NCBI RefSeq assembly: GCF_025751585.1
Contig: NZ_JAOWKX010000006.1
Span: forward strand, 75,099-139,098
DNA from: Fluctibacter corallii
Lineage (GTDB): Bacteria > Pseudomonadota > Gammaproteobacteria > Enterobacterales > Alteromonadaceae
Reading direction: 5' to 3'
Length of the DNA: 64,000 nucleotides
Shown here: positions 55,166 to 64,000 of the stretch, piece by piece
How positions within the stretch are numbered: the stretch's first letter is position 1
How the letters are laid out: every line of letters starts with the position of its first letter
Translations under genes and position numbers: made by a program
The notes under the pieces: generated by a model
Databases searched by the model: none
Seen by the model: the letters and a program-made list of their open reading frames with translations, nothing else
Told to the model about the DNA's origin: nothing

Positions 55166-56395
55166 TTAATTCGATATAGATGAAGGCGCATGAGCTGCAC
55201 TGGCGTGGCATTTCGCCACATAAAAATAAAATCCGATAAATGCCACAATCAGTACGGCAGGAAAAAATAGCAGGTTAGACAACACGGCTTGGGCAACGTC
55301 AATCCCGACCTGAGTGTCAGAGGCGTTACTGGCCTGCGCATTGACGCGAGCCGTGTCTATCCAGCTACCGATAATAGGGTTCCACATACTGACTGCGAAC
55401 ATACCGGCGCCACCAAGCAATGACATTCCCATTGCACCTGTTTTCGGCGTATATTCTGCAGCGCACCCCAGCATGGTGGGCCAGAAATAAGTCACCCCCA
55501 ACGCAAACAGAATAACCGCAAAGTAAACAGCCCCCCCGCTAACTTGAGACAACATATAGATGCCCGCAGTAGACAAAACAGCAGACGCCAGCAATACCCC
55601 CGCAGGATTCAAGGTTTTCACGATAGGTCCAGCAAAGTAACGACCAATCGCCATCAAACCTGCCATAAGTGCAAGAATGAGCATCGGCGATGCACCACTT
55701 GCCCCCAAAATACGCTCAATCCATTGCTGCGTGCCTAATTCAGCTGTCGCGGTGAATGTCATACACAGCACCAAAAACAAATACACAGGCGAAATCAAAT
55801 GTTTTAGGTTGCTTATCGTAGAGTGTTCAAAACCATGGGTGTCAGGGAAGTACGCTTTCAGCATCATCGCACCATACAAAAGATTAGGTAGCAAAATAAT
55901 CGACACCTGCCATTGCCATGACAATCCCCAAGACGTCATCACATTAGACGCAATCGCGCCAATGACGATGCCGCCAGGGAACCACACATGAAACCGGTTA
56001 AGCATTGTGGTTTTCTTTTGAGGGTAAAGTTCAGCGATAAGCGGGTTACACCCGGCTTCCACAGACCCATTCGCAAACCCGATGAGAAAGGTTGAAATGA
56101 GTAATCCCCAAAATCCGTCAGCTGTGACAGTAAGGGTTAAGCCTAAAAAGTGACAAAGGAAAGCAAGCACGAGCAGCTTGCGAGCGCCGATGGCGTTGTA
56201 TATGGCTCCGCCAAACATGGTGGCAACAGGAAAACCTAAAAATGCCATCGCATTTATCCAGCCTAATTCCGTGTCGGTCAATCCAAATTCTAAACCAAGC
56301 TGTCCGAGTATCCCCGCACGAATAGCAAAGGTCATAGACGTTACCGTAAGGGCGACGCAACTTAACCTGAACAACTGTGAACGATAGTCATGCAT
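55166..56395 (-). CDS. MFS sugar transporter
   Basis: A 409-residue, multi-spanning membrane protein of the major facilitator superfamily (GILGQLGLEFGLTDTELGWI, then LGFPVATMFGGAIYNAIGAR with the loop 2-3 motif; further segments to FPAVLIVAFIGFYFYVAKCH). It resembles the fucose permease-like (FHS/NHS) branch. It likely brings a mono- or keto-sugar across the inner membrane. RBS GGAG is present 8 bases before the ATG. The stop lies 10 bp before the DUF1080 start. Confidence 0.85.
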   Translation of the reverse strand: MHDYRSQLFRLSCVALTVTSMTFAIRAGILGQLGLEFGLTDTELGWINAMAFLGFPVATMFGGAIYNAIGARKLLVLAFLCHFLGLTLTVTADGFWGLLISTFLIGFANGSVEAGCNPLIAELYPQKKTTMLNRFHVWFPGGIVIGAIASNVMTSWGLSWQWQVSIILLPNLLYGAMMLKAYFPDTHGFEHSTISNLKHLISPVYLFLVLCMTFTATAELGTQQWIERILGASGASPMLILALMAGLMAIGRYFAGPIVKTLNPAGVLLASAVLSTAGIYMLSQVSGGAVYFAVILFALGVTYFWPTMLGCAAEYTPKTGAMGMSLLGGAGMFAVSMWNPIIGSWIDTARVNAQASNASDTQVGIDVAQAVLSNLLFFPAVLIVAFIGFYFYVAKCHASAAHAPSSISN

Positions 56396-56407
56396 GTTTG
56401 TTTTCTC

Positions 56408-57463
56408 CTACTTCAGGCCCAGCACATGATTGTTTAAAGCGATATCAGGCTCTACACGAGCAAAATCATCAAAGGCTTTATCTGTCGGACGTATTAAGTG
56501 ATTACGAATAAATGTCGCTCCTTCTCGGGCACCATCTTCTGGATGTTTAATACAACACTCCCACTCCAACACCGCCCATCCATCAAAGCCATACTGTGTT
56601 AACTTACTGAAAATTTTAGAAAAATCTACCTGTCCATCACCGAGGGAACGAAACCTACCAGGACGATCAATCCAGTTTTGGTAGCCACCGTACACACCAG
56701 AACGCCCCGACGGAGTAAACTCAGCATCCTTTACGTGAAATGCTTTAATACGCGAATGATAGATATCAATAAAACTGAGGTAGTCCAGCTGTTGAAGTAC
56801 GAAATGACTGGGATCATAAAGAATGTTCGCACGAGGATGATGATCACAATGTTCTAAAAAGCGCTCGAACGTCACACCGTCATGCAGATCTTCTCCTGGG
56901 TGTAATTCAAAGCAAACATCGACACCCGCATCATCGAAAGCATTAAGAATGGGTAACCAGCGCTCAGCCAATGCTGCAAAGCCCTGCTCCACCAACCCTT
57001 GAGGCCGCTGTGGCCAAGGATACATGGTGTGCCATAGCAGCGCACCAGAGAAGGTAGCATGGCTAGTTAATCCCAAATACCGACTCGCTGTAGCTGCATT
57101 GCGTAATTGTTCAGCTGCCCATTGCGCGCGCTGTGCTGGATTCCCTCGAAGGTTAGCTGGGGCAAAACCATCAAACATCCGATCATACGCTGGGTTAACA
57201 ACCAAAAGTTGACCTTGAAGATGGGTAGACAATTCGGTGATTTCTAAACCATAACTACGCACTAACCCGTTAATGTCCTCACAATAACGCTGGCTTTTTG
57301 CGGCAGTGTCCAGATCGAATACGCGGCTATCCCAAGTGGGAATCTGAATGCCTTTATATCCCATGTCAGACACCCACTTACACATTCCCTCAAGAGTATT
57401 GAACGGCGACTCGTCCGATAGAAATTGCGCAAGAAAAATTGCGGGTCCTTTGATTTGTTTCAT
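56408..57463 (-). CDS. Sugar phosphate isomerase/epimerase-type TIM barrel
   Basis: A 351-residue xylose-isomerase-like TIM-barrel (AP2Ec) protein. The expected divalent-metal ligands are visible: E in CFELHPGEDLHDG, D and H in ILYDPSHFVLQQ, H in AFHVKDAEF and E in AVLEWECCI. It has no signal peptide. Members of this family act as sugar epimerases or 2-hydroxy-3-keto-glucal hydratases in 3-keto-glycoside pathways. It overlaps the upstream oxidoreductase by 4 bp and precedes the transporter by 12 bp. Confidence 0.85.
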   Translation of the reverse strand: MKQIKGPAIFLAQFLSDESPFNTLEGMCKWVSDMGYKGIQIPTWDSRVFDLDTAAKSQRYCEDINGLVRSYGLEITELSTHLQGQLLVVNPAYDRMFDGFAPANLRGNPAQRAQWAAEQLRNAATASRYLGLTSHATFSGALLWHTMYPWPQRPQGLVEQGFAALAERWLPILNAFDDAGVDVCFELHPGEDLHDGVTFERFLEHCDHHPRANILYDPSHFVLQQLDYLSFIDIYHSRIKAFHVKDAEFTPSGRSGVYGGYQNWIDRPGRFRSLGDGQVDFSKIFSKLTQYGFDGWAVLEWECCIKHPEDGAREGATFIRNHLIRPTDKAFDDFARVEPDIALNNHVLGLK

Positions 57464-58632
57464 ACCGTTCTTCCTTGTTTTAATTCACACCATTTAACGT
57501 GTTGATTAGATGCCTCAACCACTTGCTCTATAAACGCCATACCTCGCAGCGCTTCATTAATCCCAGGCACAAACTGCCTAGCCGCTTTGTCTGTGCTATT
57601 GTATTCATGAATCGCGTGCGCAAAGGCTGCGTATAAATTACCAAACGCTTCTAAGTATCCTTCTGGATGTCCGGCGGGCAAACGCATTGCACTATGTGTT
57701 TGTGGGTGCAGTGCACCGACACCACTGCGAATATGTTGAGCATGACCATGCAAATCGCGAAGAATTAACGTATTGGGTGACATCTGCCGCCACTCGATGC
57801 TCGCTTTATCGCCATATATTCGAAGGTGCAAGTTGTTTTCTTCTCCAGTGGCAATCTGACTGGCCAGCAAAACACCTTTACTTCCGTTATCAAACTGCAA
57901 CAACACGGTTCCATCATCATCAAGCCTACGTCCCGGTACGACCGATGTTAAATCGGCGCAAATGGCAGTAATCTGCAACCCAGACACAAATTCAACTAAG
58001 TTAGCTGCATGAACGCCGATATCTCCCATGCAGCAACTCACACCTGCCTTGCTGGGATCTAAACGCCACTTGGCCTGTTTGCCGTCTTCTGCCTCTTTTG
58101 AGGCCAGCCACCCTTGGCTGTACTCCACAACCATTTTTCTGATGGCACCTAATTCGCCATTTTGAACTTTAGCTTGCGCTTCTCGAATCATCGGGTATGC
58201 GGTGTAGACGTGAGTTAAACCATATAAGCGTTGGGTATCATCCACCGTCTTTTTAAGCTGTAAGGCCTCTTGATAAGAAAATGTGGCAGGTTTGTCAGAC
58301 ATCACGTGAAAACCCTGCTCAAGTGCCAATTTGGCTACAGGAAAATGTAAGTGATTCGGCGTAACCACTGCAACAAAATCCATTTTTTCAGAGGCTGGTA
58401 ATGCAGCTTCCTCTCGCATCATGGCTTCATATGAGCCATAGCAGCGAGAAGGGGCGAGATTCAAGGATTCACCAAACTGTCGACTTTTATCTGCATCGCC
58501 ACTAAACGCACCACAAACAAGTTCGATGTCGCCATCAAGGCGAGCCGCCATGCGATGCACTGCGCCGATAAATGCACCCTCGCCGCCCCCTACCATTCCC
58601 ATTCGAATTTTTCGCTTCGAACTATCGGTCAT
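57460..58632 (-). CDS. Gfo/Idh/MocA-family oxidoreductase
   Basis: A 390-residue NAD(P)-dependent oxidoreductase: KIRMGMVGGGEGAFIGAVHR Rossmann motif, VAVVTPNHLHFPVAKLALEQ and the catalytic segment SDKPATFSYQEA (DKP in place of the more common EKP), then a C-terminal alpha/beta domain with GDIGVHAANLVEF. It is the first gene of the minus-strand operon, opposite the AraC regulator. It probably reduces or oxidises the keto-sugar released by the DUF1080 enzyme (inference). Confidence 0.87.
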   Translation of the reverse strand: MTDSSKRKIRMGMVGGGEGAFIGAVHRMAARLDGDIELVCGAFSGDADKSRQFGESLNLAPSRCYGSYEAMMREEAALPASEKMDFVAVVTPNHLHFPVAKLALEQGFHVMSDKPATFSYQEALQLKKTVDDTQRLYGLTHVYTAYPMIREAQAKVQNGELGAIRKMVVEYSQGWLASKEAEDGKQAKWRLDPSKAGVSCCMGDIGVHAANLVEFVSGLQITAICADLTSVVPGRRLDDDGTVLLQFDNGSKGVLLASQIATGEENNLHLRIYGDKASIEWRQMSPNTLILRDLHGHAQHIRSGVGALHPQTHSAMRLPAGHPEGYLEAFGNLYAAFAHAIHEYNSTDKAARQFVPGINEALRGMAFIEQVVEASNQHVKWCELKQGRTV

Positions 58633-58656
58633 AGATCAACCTTTCAATCAGATGTA

Positions 58657-58757
58657 ACAAATTCGTTAAAAAGCATATCAAGCCGCCCTTTTTTGCTTTA
58701 ATAGAAAATCGGTTGACAATACGACAAATTCGGCGTTTATTAAATGTAAAACATTCG
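58657..58757. promoter_or_regulatory. Divergent control region with ACAAATTCG repeats
   Basis: The spacer between the operon and its divergent regulator contains ACAAATTCG at 58657-58665 and 58724-58732 and the related AACATTCG at 58750-58757. The first lies within TAACAAATTCGTTA. Repeats of this kind are candidate operators of the AraC-type protein. Confidence 0.45.
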
Positions 58758-58780
58758 TAAACAAAAAGTGAGATCGACAA

Positions 58781-59506
58781 ATGGACGTGCATGAGATGCT
58801 AAATCAGTCAGGCGTAAAGCGTATTATTGCGGCGTTCGACCTTTTGCCTGATATTTTATTTTGGGTAAAAGACAGGGAGAGCAGGATCATCTACGGAAAT
58901 GAGGAATTTGTGCACCATCAGGGCTTCAAGCACCTCGATCAAGTCAGATTAAAAACCGATTATGACTTTTCCCCCAAGCATCTTGCCCATCAGTTCGTTA
59001 ACGACGATAAACGTGTCTTAAATGGACAACAAGTGAGCGACAGACTTGAGTTGAATTACACAACATCTGGTGAATTGGGTTGGTTTTCAACCTCTAAACG
59101 TGTACTCACTAACGATGACAATGACGTAATAGGCACCTACGGGATTACACGGCACTTGGAAAAAACCTCGAAAGCCCTATCTCACGTGCATGCCATCGAG
59201 GCGCCAGTTAAGTTCATTCGCCAACACTTCAGCGACAATATATCAGTAGAGCAATTGGCAGAACTGGCGCATCTATCTATTAGTGCATTAGAGCGACGTT
59301 TTAAAAAACACCTTGCCAAAACCCCGAATCAATTTATTAATGAAACCCGTTTAGAAAATGCCCGCAAACTGCTGGTAGAAACCCGTTTACCCATCGGAGA
59401 AGTCGCCTATCAATGTGGCTTTTCTGACCCGAGTTATTTCAGTAAACAATTTCAATTGCTCTTTGGTGAAAAGCCCTCAACCCTGAGAAAACACGTGGAT
59501 AATTAA
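58781..59506 (+). CDS. PAS-sensor AraC-family transcriptional regulator
   Basis: A 241-residue regulator. Residues about 15-130 form a PAS-like sensor (FDLLPDILFWVKDRESRIIY, GNEEFVHHQGF, GWFSTSKRVLTNDDNDVIGT). Residues about 140-238 are an AraC DNA-binding domain with two helix-turn-helices (ISVEQLAELAHLSISALERR and IGEVAYQCGFSDPSYFSKQF). It faces the sugar-oxidation operon and lies upstream of the TonB receptor, so it probably controls both. The inducer is unknown. The 384-nt spacer to the receptor gene (59507-59890) shows no further gene. Confidence 0.9.
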   Translation: MDVHEMLNQSGVKRIIAAFDLLPDILFWVKDRESRIIYGNEEFVHHQGFKHLDQVRLKTDYDFSPKHLAHQFVNDDKRVLNGQQVSDRLELNYTTSGELGWFSTSKRVLTNDDNDVIGTYGITRHLEKTSKALSHVHAIEAPVKFIRQHFSDNISVEQLAELAHLSISALERRFKKHLAKTPNQFINETRLENARKLLVETRLPIGEVAYQCGFSDPSYFSKQFQLLFGEKPSTLRKHVDN

Positions 59507-59941
59507 TCCACCCTGCATGTTACCCATATCGCATCATAATAAGCATTGTGGGAAATACTCCATTACAGAAGTATGTCAGTTGTATGTCGGAGAACAATAA
59601 ATGAATATATTACCTATAATTATCAATAATTTGCACGATTTCATGTGTAGTTACACAACGTTAAGCGTGTTTAAAAGCCTCCCTATTAAAATTCATTCAA
59701 CGCCGATTTTGTTGTATAGGTGACCGAATTTCTGTTATCGCTCAAAGGTTAACCAGCCTTATGATTTTTAACAATCTGTTAACGCCGCATCTGATTCGCT
59801 TGGTGGCAAAGAGCGGCGAAATCCCTCACTCACGTTCATCATGCGAGTACTGATTGAGAGAAACAGAGACGACCATTAAGCAGCAAACGATTGCTTAACA
59901 AAAATAAGAAAGTAACCCTGATATCAGGATGGGAGAATGGA

Positions 59942-62900
59942 ATGGCGAGCTCTACGATAAAATCAAAACACCTGTGCCGCACGTTCAACTTTGCACGGAG
60001 TCGGATTAGCCTCGCGTTATTGGCCGCGCTCAGCACAACAACACTACCTGCGTATACGCAGGAGGCTGAACAAGCCAATGATGATGAACTGGTTGAAACC
60101 ATTGAGGTTAGAGGTATTCGAGCGAGTATGGCTGAAAACCTGGCCATCAAGCGTATGTCAAATGCGATTGTTGATGCCATCACCGCAGAAGACATTGGCA
60201 AATTCCCCGACAAAAACGTAGCGGATTCTCTCCAGCGAGTACCCGGCATTGTCATTACCCGAAGTGGCGGTGAAGGCAGCCAAGTGTCTATCCGTGGCTT
60301 ATCAGAGGGACTTACGTTTACTCAACTTAATGGTAACTACATCGCTTCCTCCCCCGGCGCCCCGTCGCGTTCGTTTAATTTCGCTTTATTGCCCTCCACC
60401 ATGGTGGAGCGGGTTGAAGTCTTTAAGTCATCAGAAGCACGATTAGACGAAGGCGGTGTGGGCGGCTCTATTATTGTGCACAGTCGTAAGCCATTTAACC
60501 TAGACGCAAACTCAGGTAGCGTAAATGTTGAATACACCTATGCTGATGTTACCGAAGACTATGAGCCCAGTTTTAGTGGCGTATATTCTTGGAAAAATGA
60601 TGATGAAGACATTGGCTTTTTGGTTGGCTATACCCGACAGGAACGCACAAACCGCTCACTAACAGGGGATGCAGCTGATGGTGGCGGGATTCGATTTGCG
60701 ACAGACGCAGACAGCGATCCTGACTTAGGCGTTGCCCCAGCCTTTGATGTAAATGGCAATATCATTCCGGATAGCACACGTCGCTTCGGCGCGTTGAAAG
60801 ATGCCAATGGCAATGTTTACGATGGAGTCTGGCTTCCACAAGTGGTTGGTGCGCAAGTCTTTAAAGAAGAACGTATTCGTGAAGGAACGCAAGCGACAAT
60901 TCAGTATGCACCGCTCGATGATTTAACCTTTACATTCAACTACTTCCATTTCTCACTCAGTCAAGATCATACTAACTCTCGCTTTTCCATGCCGGAATGG
61001 AAAAATAGCCCAGACTTCGTCAACAACGTGATGACCGACGACTCCGGCACTATTGTGACTGGCATTGATTACACCACAGGGGCAAGTGGCACAGAGGGAA
61101 ATTTAGAATTCCCATGGATATCAGGCGGCTATGTGCGTGAAAAAGACACCTCTGATACCTTCGATTTAGAAATGGAATATGTCGCGGATGATTACAGCTT
61201 GCGCGTGAATGTAGGCCATACCAAAGCAGAGGGTGGCCCGTCAGAATCCTGGAATGCTGCCTATAAAAGTGGAGAACCAGCTAGTCGCAGTGAAAATGGC
61301 ATGTTGCGAAACGCTGCTAACTACGCGGGTTGGCGACTTGATAATCAGGTTTCGTTATACGCAGATCCACTTTTGCTGGAAAACCTCCAAGCAGGTATTG
61401 GCGGCGACCCCGATCCAGGCTCAACCTACTCTAGCTTTGCTATTAGTGATATTGAAGAAGATTACGCTCAGATTGACGTAGATTACAGTGTGAACTGGGG
61501 GCCCATTTCTCAAATTCGAGTGGGCGCGAAATACCGTGAAAGTGAGTTACACAGAGAGGTAAATAATACCTTCTTTCTCACTCCGGAAGGCGTTGAATTA
61601 ATCGCATCAGGTCAGCTTGATCCAAAAGATGGTCCAATGGAAGATTACATGTACCAGTGGATTGGCGGAATGCCAAATTTTGCTGATGTATTGAACGACC
61701 AAGGTGAGCAAAACATCACTGGTGGCTTCAATATTAATGTCATGCCCACCATTAATTGGGACAAATATCGCGATATTGTGACTGACAATTATCAAGAATA
61801 CACAAGAAGACAGCTTGAGTTGGCCTACGATATAAGTGAAGAAATCCAAGCCGCTTATCTCCAAGCTGACTATGAATACGGTGATATGCGCGGCAACATT
61901 GGTGTGCGATATGTAGAGACCACAACGACCGTCGCCTCAACTGACCGCATCGTGCTATTACTGGATGATATTGACGATGAAGTTTATGCTCAAACGCAAG
62001 ATGTTAACGTATCGACTACCTCTGGCGATCAGCGTGCTCTCGACTTTGAAACCCTAATAGAGCGTGACGTTGTAAACAAACAATGGCTACCCAGTTTCAA
62101 CTTTGCATGGGACATCTCTGACAACCTGATTTTACGGGCATCAGCGGCAAAAACCATGTCTCGTCCCGGCCTAGGAGATTTGGGCGGGCAAGAAAGCTTA
62201 ACCTATGTGTCTGAAGAGTACGCAGAAGACCGTGCAACCATTCGCTTTAATCCCGTAGATGTAGGCTGGTCTGGCAGTGGCGGCAACAAAGCCTTGGAGC
62301 CCTATGAATCAATTCAAACGGACCTGTCTCTTGAGTACTATTACGGTGAGGGATCCGGTATGGGCATCGCGTTATTTAATAAAGAAGTTGATAACTTTAT
62401 CGTACCGTTAATTATCACCTCTGTACGTCCTACCGAAGGCTACACAAATCCATCGACAGGTGACACTATTGTGCCTGCTGGCAATATCACCGTTAGTCCG
62501 TTTAACTCTGTCGCCAATGGCTCGGACGCCACCTCTCGTGGTATCGAACTTTATGTTCAACACAACTTCGAGAGCGGCTATGGATTCAACGCAAACTATA
62601 CCATTAACGACACCAATCAAGCAGATGTCAGTATCGACGGAACAAAAGTAGGCGAATCGGCGCTCATTGGCAGTGCAGACAATCAATTTAACCTGTCTGC
62701 GTATTATGAAAATGATTTATTCAGCGTTCGCGCCTCTTACAACCGTAGAGGCAAACGCAGCTTATCTTTGCATGACGGCTTAACTGTTTACGGTCTGCCT
62801 TATGAGCAGATAGACGTCAATGCCTCATACAACATCACTGAGTCTCTGATCTTTAGTGCCTCTGTTATTAACCTCACAAAAGAAGAGTCCTTCTCGCAAT

Positions 62901-62983
62901 ATGGAGATGATACCGATGCTCGCCTACGCAGCAGCAACTATACAGGACGCCGAATATACGCTGGCGTAACGTATCGCTTCTAA
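59942..62983 (+). CDS. TonB-dependent receptor (glycan-uptake type)
   Basis: A 1013-residue outer-membrane receptor. The signal sequence ends at LAALSTTTLPAYTQ. A TonB-box-like segment ETIEVRGIRASMAENLAIKR is followed by the plug (AIVDAITAEDIGKFPDKNVA, DSLQRVPGIVITRSGGEGSQ, VSIRGLSEGLTFTQLN), typical of the large TonB-dependent receptors for carbohydrates in Alteromonadales. A beta-barrel of 22 strands is expected to end at RRIYAGVTYRF (terminal Phe). A TTG at 59891 extends the frame, but GGGAG before the ATG at 59942 favours this start. The position beside the sugar operon suggests uptake of its oligosaccharide substrate. Confidence 0.93.
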   Translation: MASSTIKSKHLCRTFNFARSRISLALLAALSTTTLPAYTQEAEQANDDELVETIEVRGIRASMAENLAIKRMSNAIVDAITAEDIGKFPDKNVADSLQRVPGIVITRSGGEGSQVSIRGLSEGLTFTQLNGNYIASSPGAPSRSFNFALLPSTMVERVEVFKSSEARLDEGGVGGSIIVHSRKPFNLDANSGSVNVEYTYADVTEDYEPSFSGVYSWKNDDEDIGFLVGYTRQERTNRSLTGDAADGGGIRFATDADSDPDLGVAPAFDVNGNIIPDSTRRFGALKDANGNVYDGVWLPQVVGAQVFKEERIREGTQATIQYAPLDDLTFTFNYFHFSLSQDHTNSRFSMPEWKNSPDFVNNVMTDDSGTIVTGIDYTTGASGTEGNLEFPWISGGYVREKDTSDTFDLEMEYVADDYSLRVNVGHTKAEGGPSESWNAAYKSGEPASRSENGMLRNAANYAGWRLDNQVSLYADPLLLENLQAGIGGDPDPGSTYSSFAISDIEEDYAQIDVDYSVNWGPISQIRVGAKYRESELHREVNNTFFLTPEGVELIASGQLDPKDGPMEDYMYQWIGGMPNFADVLNDQGEQNITGGFNINVMPTINWDKYRDIVTDNYQEYTRRQLELAYDISEEIQAAYLQADYEYGDMRGNIGVRYVETTTTVASTDRIVLLLDDIDDEVYAQTQDVNVSTTSGDQRALDFETLIERDVVNKQWLPSFNFAWDISDNLILRASAAKTMSRPGLGDLGGQESLTYVSEEYAEDRATIRFNPVDVGWSGSGGNKALEPYESIQTDLSLEYYYGEGSGMGIALFNKEVDNFIVPLIITSVRPTEGYTNPSTGDTIVPAGNITVSPFNSVANGSDATSRGIELYVQHNFESGYGFNANYTINDTNQADVSIDGTKVGESALIGSADNQFNLSAYYENDLFSVRASYNRRGKRSLSLHDGLTVYGLPYEQIDVNASYNITESLIFSASVINLTKEESFSQYGDDTDARLRSSNYTGRRIYAGVTYRF

Positions 62984-63006
62984 CCTGACTTATATGGAGA
63001 TAAACA

Positions 63007-64000
63007 ATGAACAATCAAACCATAACTCACCCTTCATTAGTCAGAATACCAGCGATGCTGTTAACTGGCTTTCTCGCTGCCTGTGGCGGCGGTGGAAATG
63101 ATCCTACGCCAACCGATGTACCGTTTCAGCCTGAATCAACCCATGCCACCATTACGGGCTCTGTTGTTAAAGGGCCTGTATATGCAGCTTCGCTTAACAT
63201 CAGCACACTCAATAACAGTACGCTGACGATTGCATCTGGTGGAGAGACCCTAAATGACGGCAGCTTTAGCATAGCGTTACAAAGCGAGCCGGGATTTGGC
63301 ATCAATTCGATAATAGCCCTCACCGCTGAGGCAAACGACAATACAGTGGTGGTTTGCGATGCAGCGCAATGTGGCGATAGAACCATAGGTGAATCACTGA
63401 GTGCAGCACAAGTAGGTAATTTATCGTTAACCACATTGAGTCATGTTGCCGTTGATTACAATAACAGCGCTGGTGGCAGCACTAACGCAACCGTGCAATT
63501 AAATGCGCTCACAACACTTGCCACTACGCTCATTCAACGCGCAATAGATAATGGTCAAAATGTCAGCTCTTCGGCACTGCTGGAAATCGCACAACAAGAT
63601 GCATCATCACTGCTGCTCCGTGTATTCGGATGGCAAACTAACAGCGTTAACCTTTTTGACGAAGCAGTAGTTGATGCGCAGTCGTATGAAAAGTTCGTTA
63701 CGTCAGAGCAGTGCAACGAAACGCAAAGCACCGATGAAAGCGGCGACCCTGTGTCTGAGCTTGTCTGTCATGACGTATTATTAGGCGAAAACATCATTAA
63801 ATTATCGCTCATTAACGCCAGCCTCGCCGCGTTTCCAGAGGGGAAAACCCTGTCTGAGCATATTCAAGATACGCAACAACACATACTCAATGCCCTCAAC
63901 GATGACAAAGATGCACTAAAAACGCTGCGTGAAGGCACACTGGCGGCCATTGAGAATCATCCTGCTTTGTCTCAACTTGGGATGACGGCAGCAGACATCA
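63007..64000 (+). CDS. Lipoprotein cut by the window end, companion of the TonB receptor
   Basis: An open frame from the ATG at 63007 (GGAG 8 bases upstream) to the window edge, 331 codons visible. The N-terminus (SLVRIPAMLLTGFLAACGGG) has a lipobox (LAAC) and a Gly-rich linker, so the protein is an outer-membrane or periplasmic lipoprotein. The next part, STHATITGSVVKGPVYAASL, resembles the start of carboxypeptidase-regulatory-like/Ig domains found in surface lipoproteins. It begins 24 bp after the receptor stop and is probably co-transcribed. The function is unknown; glycan binding is plausible. Confidence 0.7.
   Translation, partial: MNNQTITHPSLVRIPAMLLTGFLAACGGGGNDPTPTDVPFQPESTHATITGSVVKGPVYAASLNISTLNNSTLTIASGGETLNDGSFSIALQSEPGFGINSIIALTAEANDNTVVVCDAAQCGDRTIGESLSAAQVGNLSLTTLSHVAVDYNNSAGGSTNATVQLNALTTLATTLIQRAIDNGQNVSSSALLEIAQQDASSLLLRVFGWQTNSVNLFDEAVVDAQSYEKFVTSEQCNETQSTDESGDPVSELVCHDVLLGENIIKLSLINASLAAFPEGKTLSEHIQDTQQHILNALNDDKDALKTLREGTLAAIENHPALSQLGMTAADI

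Overview
The window reads as chromosomal DNA of a marine gammaproteobacterium of the Alteromonadales (Alteromonas-like). The reasons are a Vibrio/Alteromonas-type polar flagellum locus with FlgP and FlgT outer-membrane ring proteins, CheV/CheR placed between flgA and flgB, moderate G+C, and a TonB-dependent receptor of the type that takes up glycans. This placement is an inference from gene content, not from a marker gene.

Region 1 (1-32.9 kb) is a polar-flagellum and flagellin-glycosylation locus. On the minus strand it runs flgBCDEF, flgGHIJKL, a glycosyltransferase, six tandem flagellin paralogs, flaG, fliD, fliS, a FliT/FlaI-like gene, a very large Maf-type flagellin glycosyltransferase and the start of pseB (pseudaminic acid synthesis). 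flgA, flgM, flgN and flgT are on the plus strand. Sigma54-type promoters lie before flgB, flgF and flgA. Sigma28-type promoters with one constant architecture (TAAAG, 14 nt, GNCGATAA) lie before flgM and at least four flagellins. The flagellin spacers hold unexplained structured elements: a 5' leader hairpin with covarying stems, 3' hairpins whose loops are complementary to flagellin ribosome-binding sites, and three hairpins with different stems around one fixed C-rich loop.

Region 2 (32.9-51.7 kb) begins with tRNA-Arg(CCT) and is a polymorphic-toxin island. A 2974-residue secreted Rhs/YD-repeat protein (minus strand) ends in a GIY-YIG nuclease tip followed by a leucine-rich-repeat immunity gene. 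Downstream lies a graveyard of displaced tips: four start with the same ~140-bp core end, each preceded by a ~0.2-0.3 kb non-coding repeat, and two more are headless fragments. Each tip has a candidate immunity gene. They comprise an unknown tip, an EndoU RNase, a fragment with an immunity gene, a frameshifted GIY-YIG-like tip, a second GIY-YIG-type tail with an LRR immunity gene, and a broken PD-(D/E)XK-like tip. Tips near the live gene are intact and distant ones are broken, as expected if new tips are inserted at the core end and older ones pushed outward.

Region 3 (52-64 kb) is a carbohydrate-use cluster. It holds a Tat-exported small subunit plus FAD/3Fe-4S GMC dehydrogenase, a DUF1080 protein, an MFS transporter, a TIM-barrel isomerase and a Gfo/Idh/MocA oxidoreductase in one minus-strand operon, with a divergent PAS-AraC regulator, a TonB-dependent receptor and a lipoprotein cut by the window end. 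Together they suggest oxidation of a glycoside to a 3-keto sugar, cleavage, import and onward metabolism (inference).
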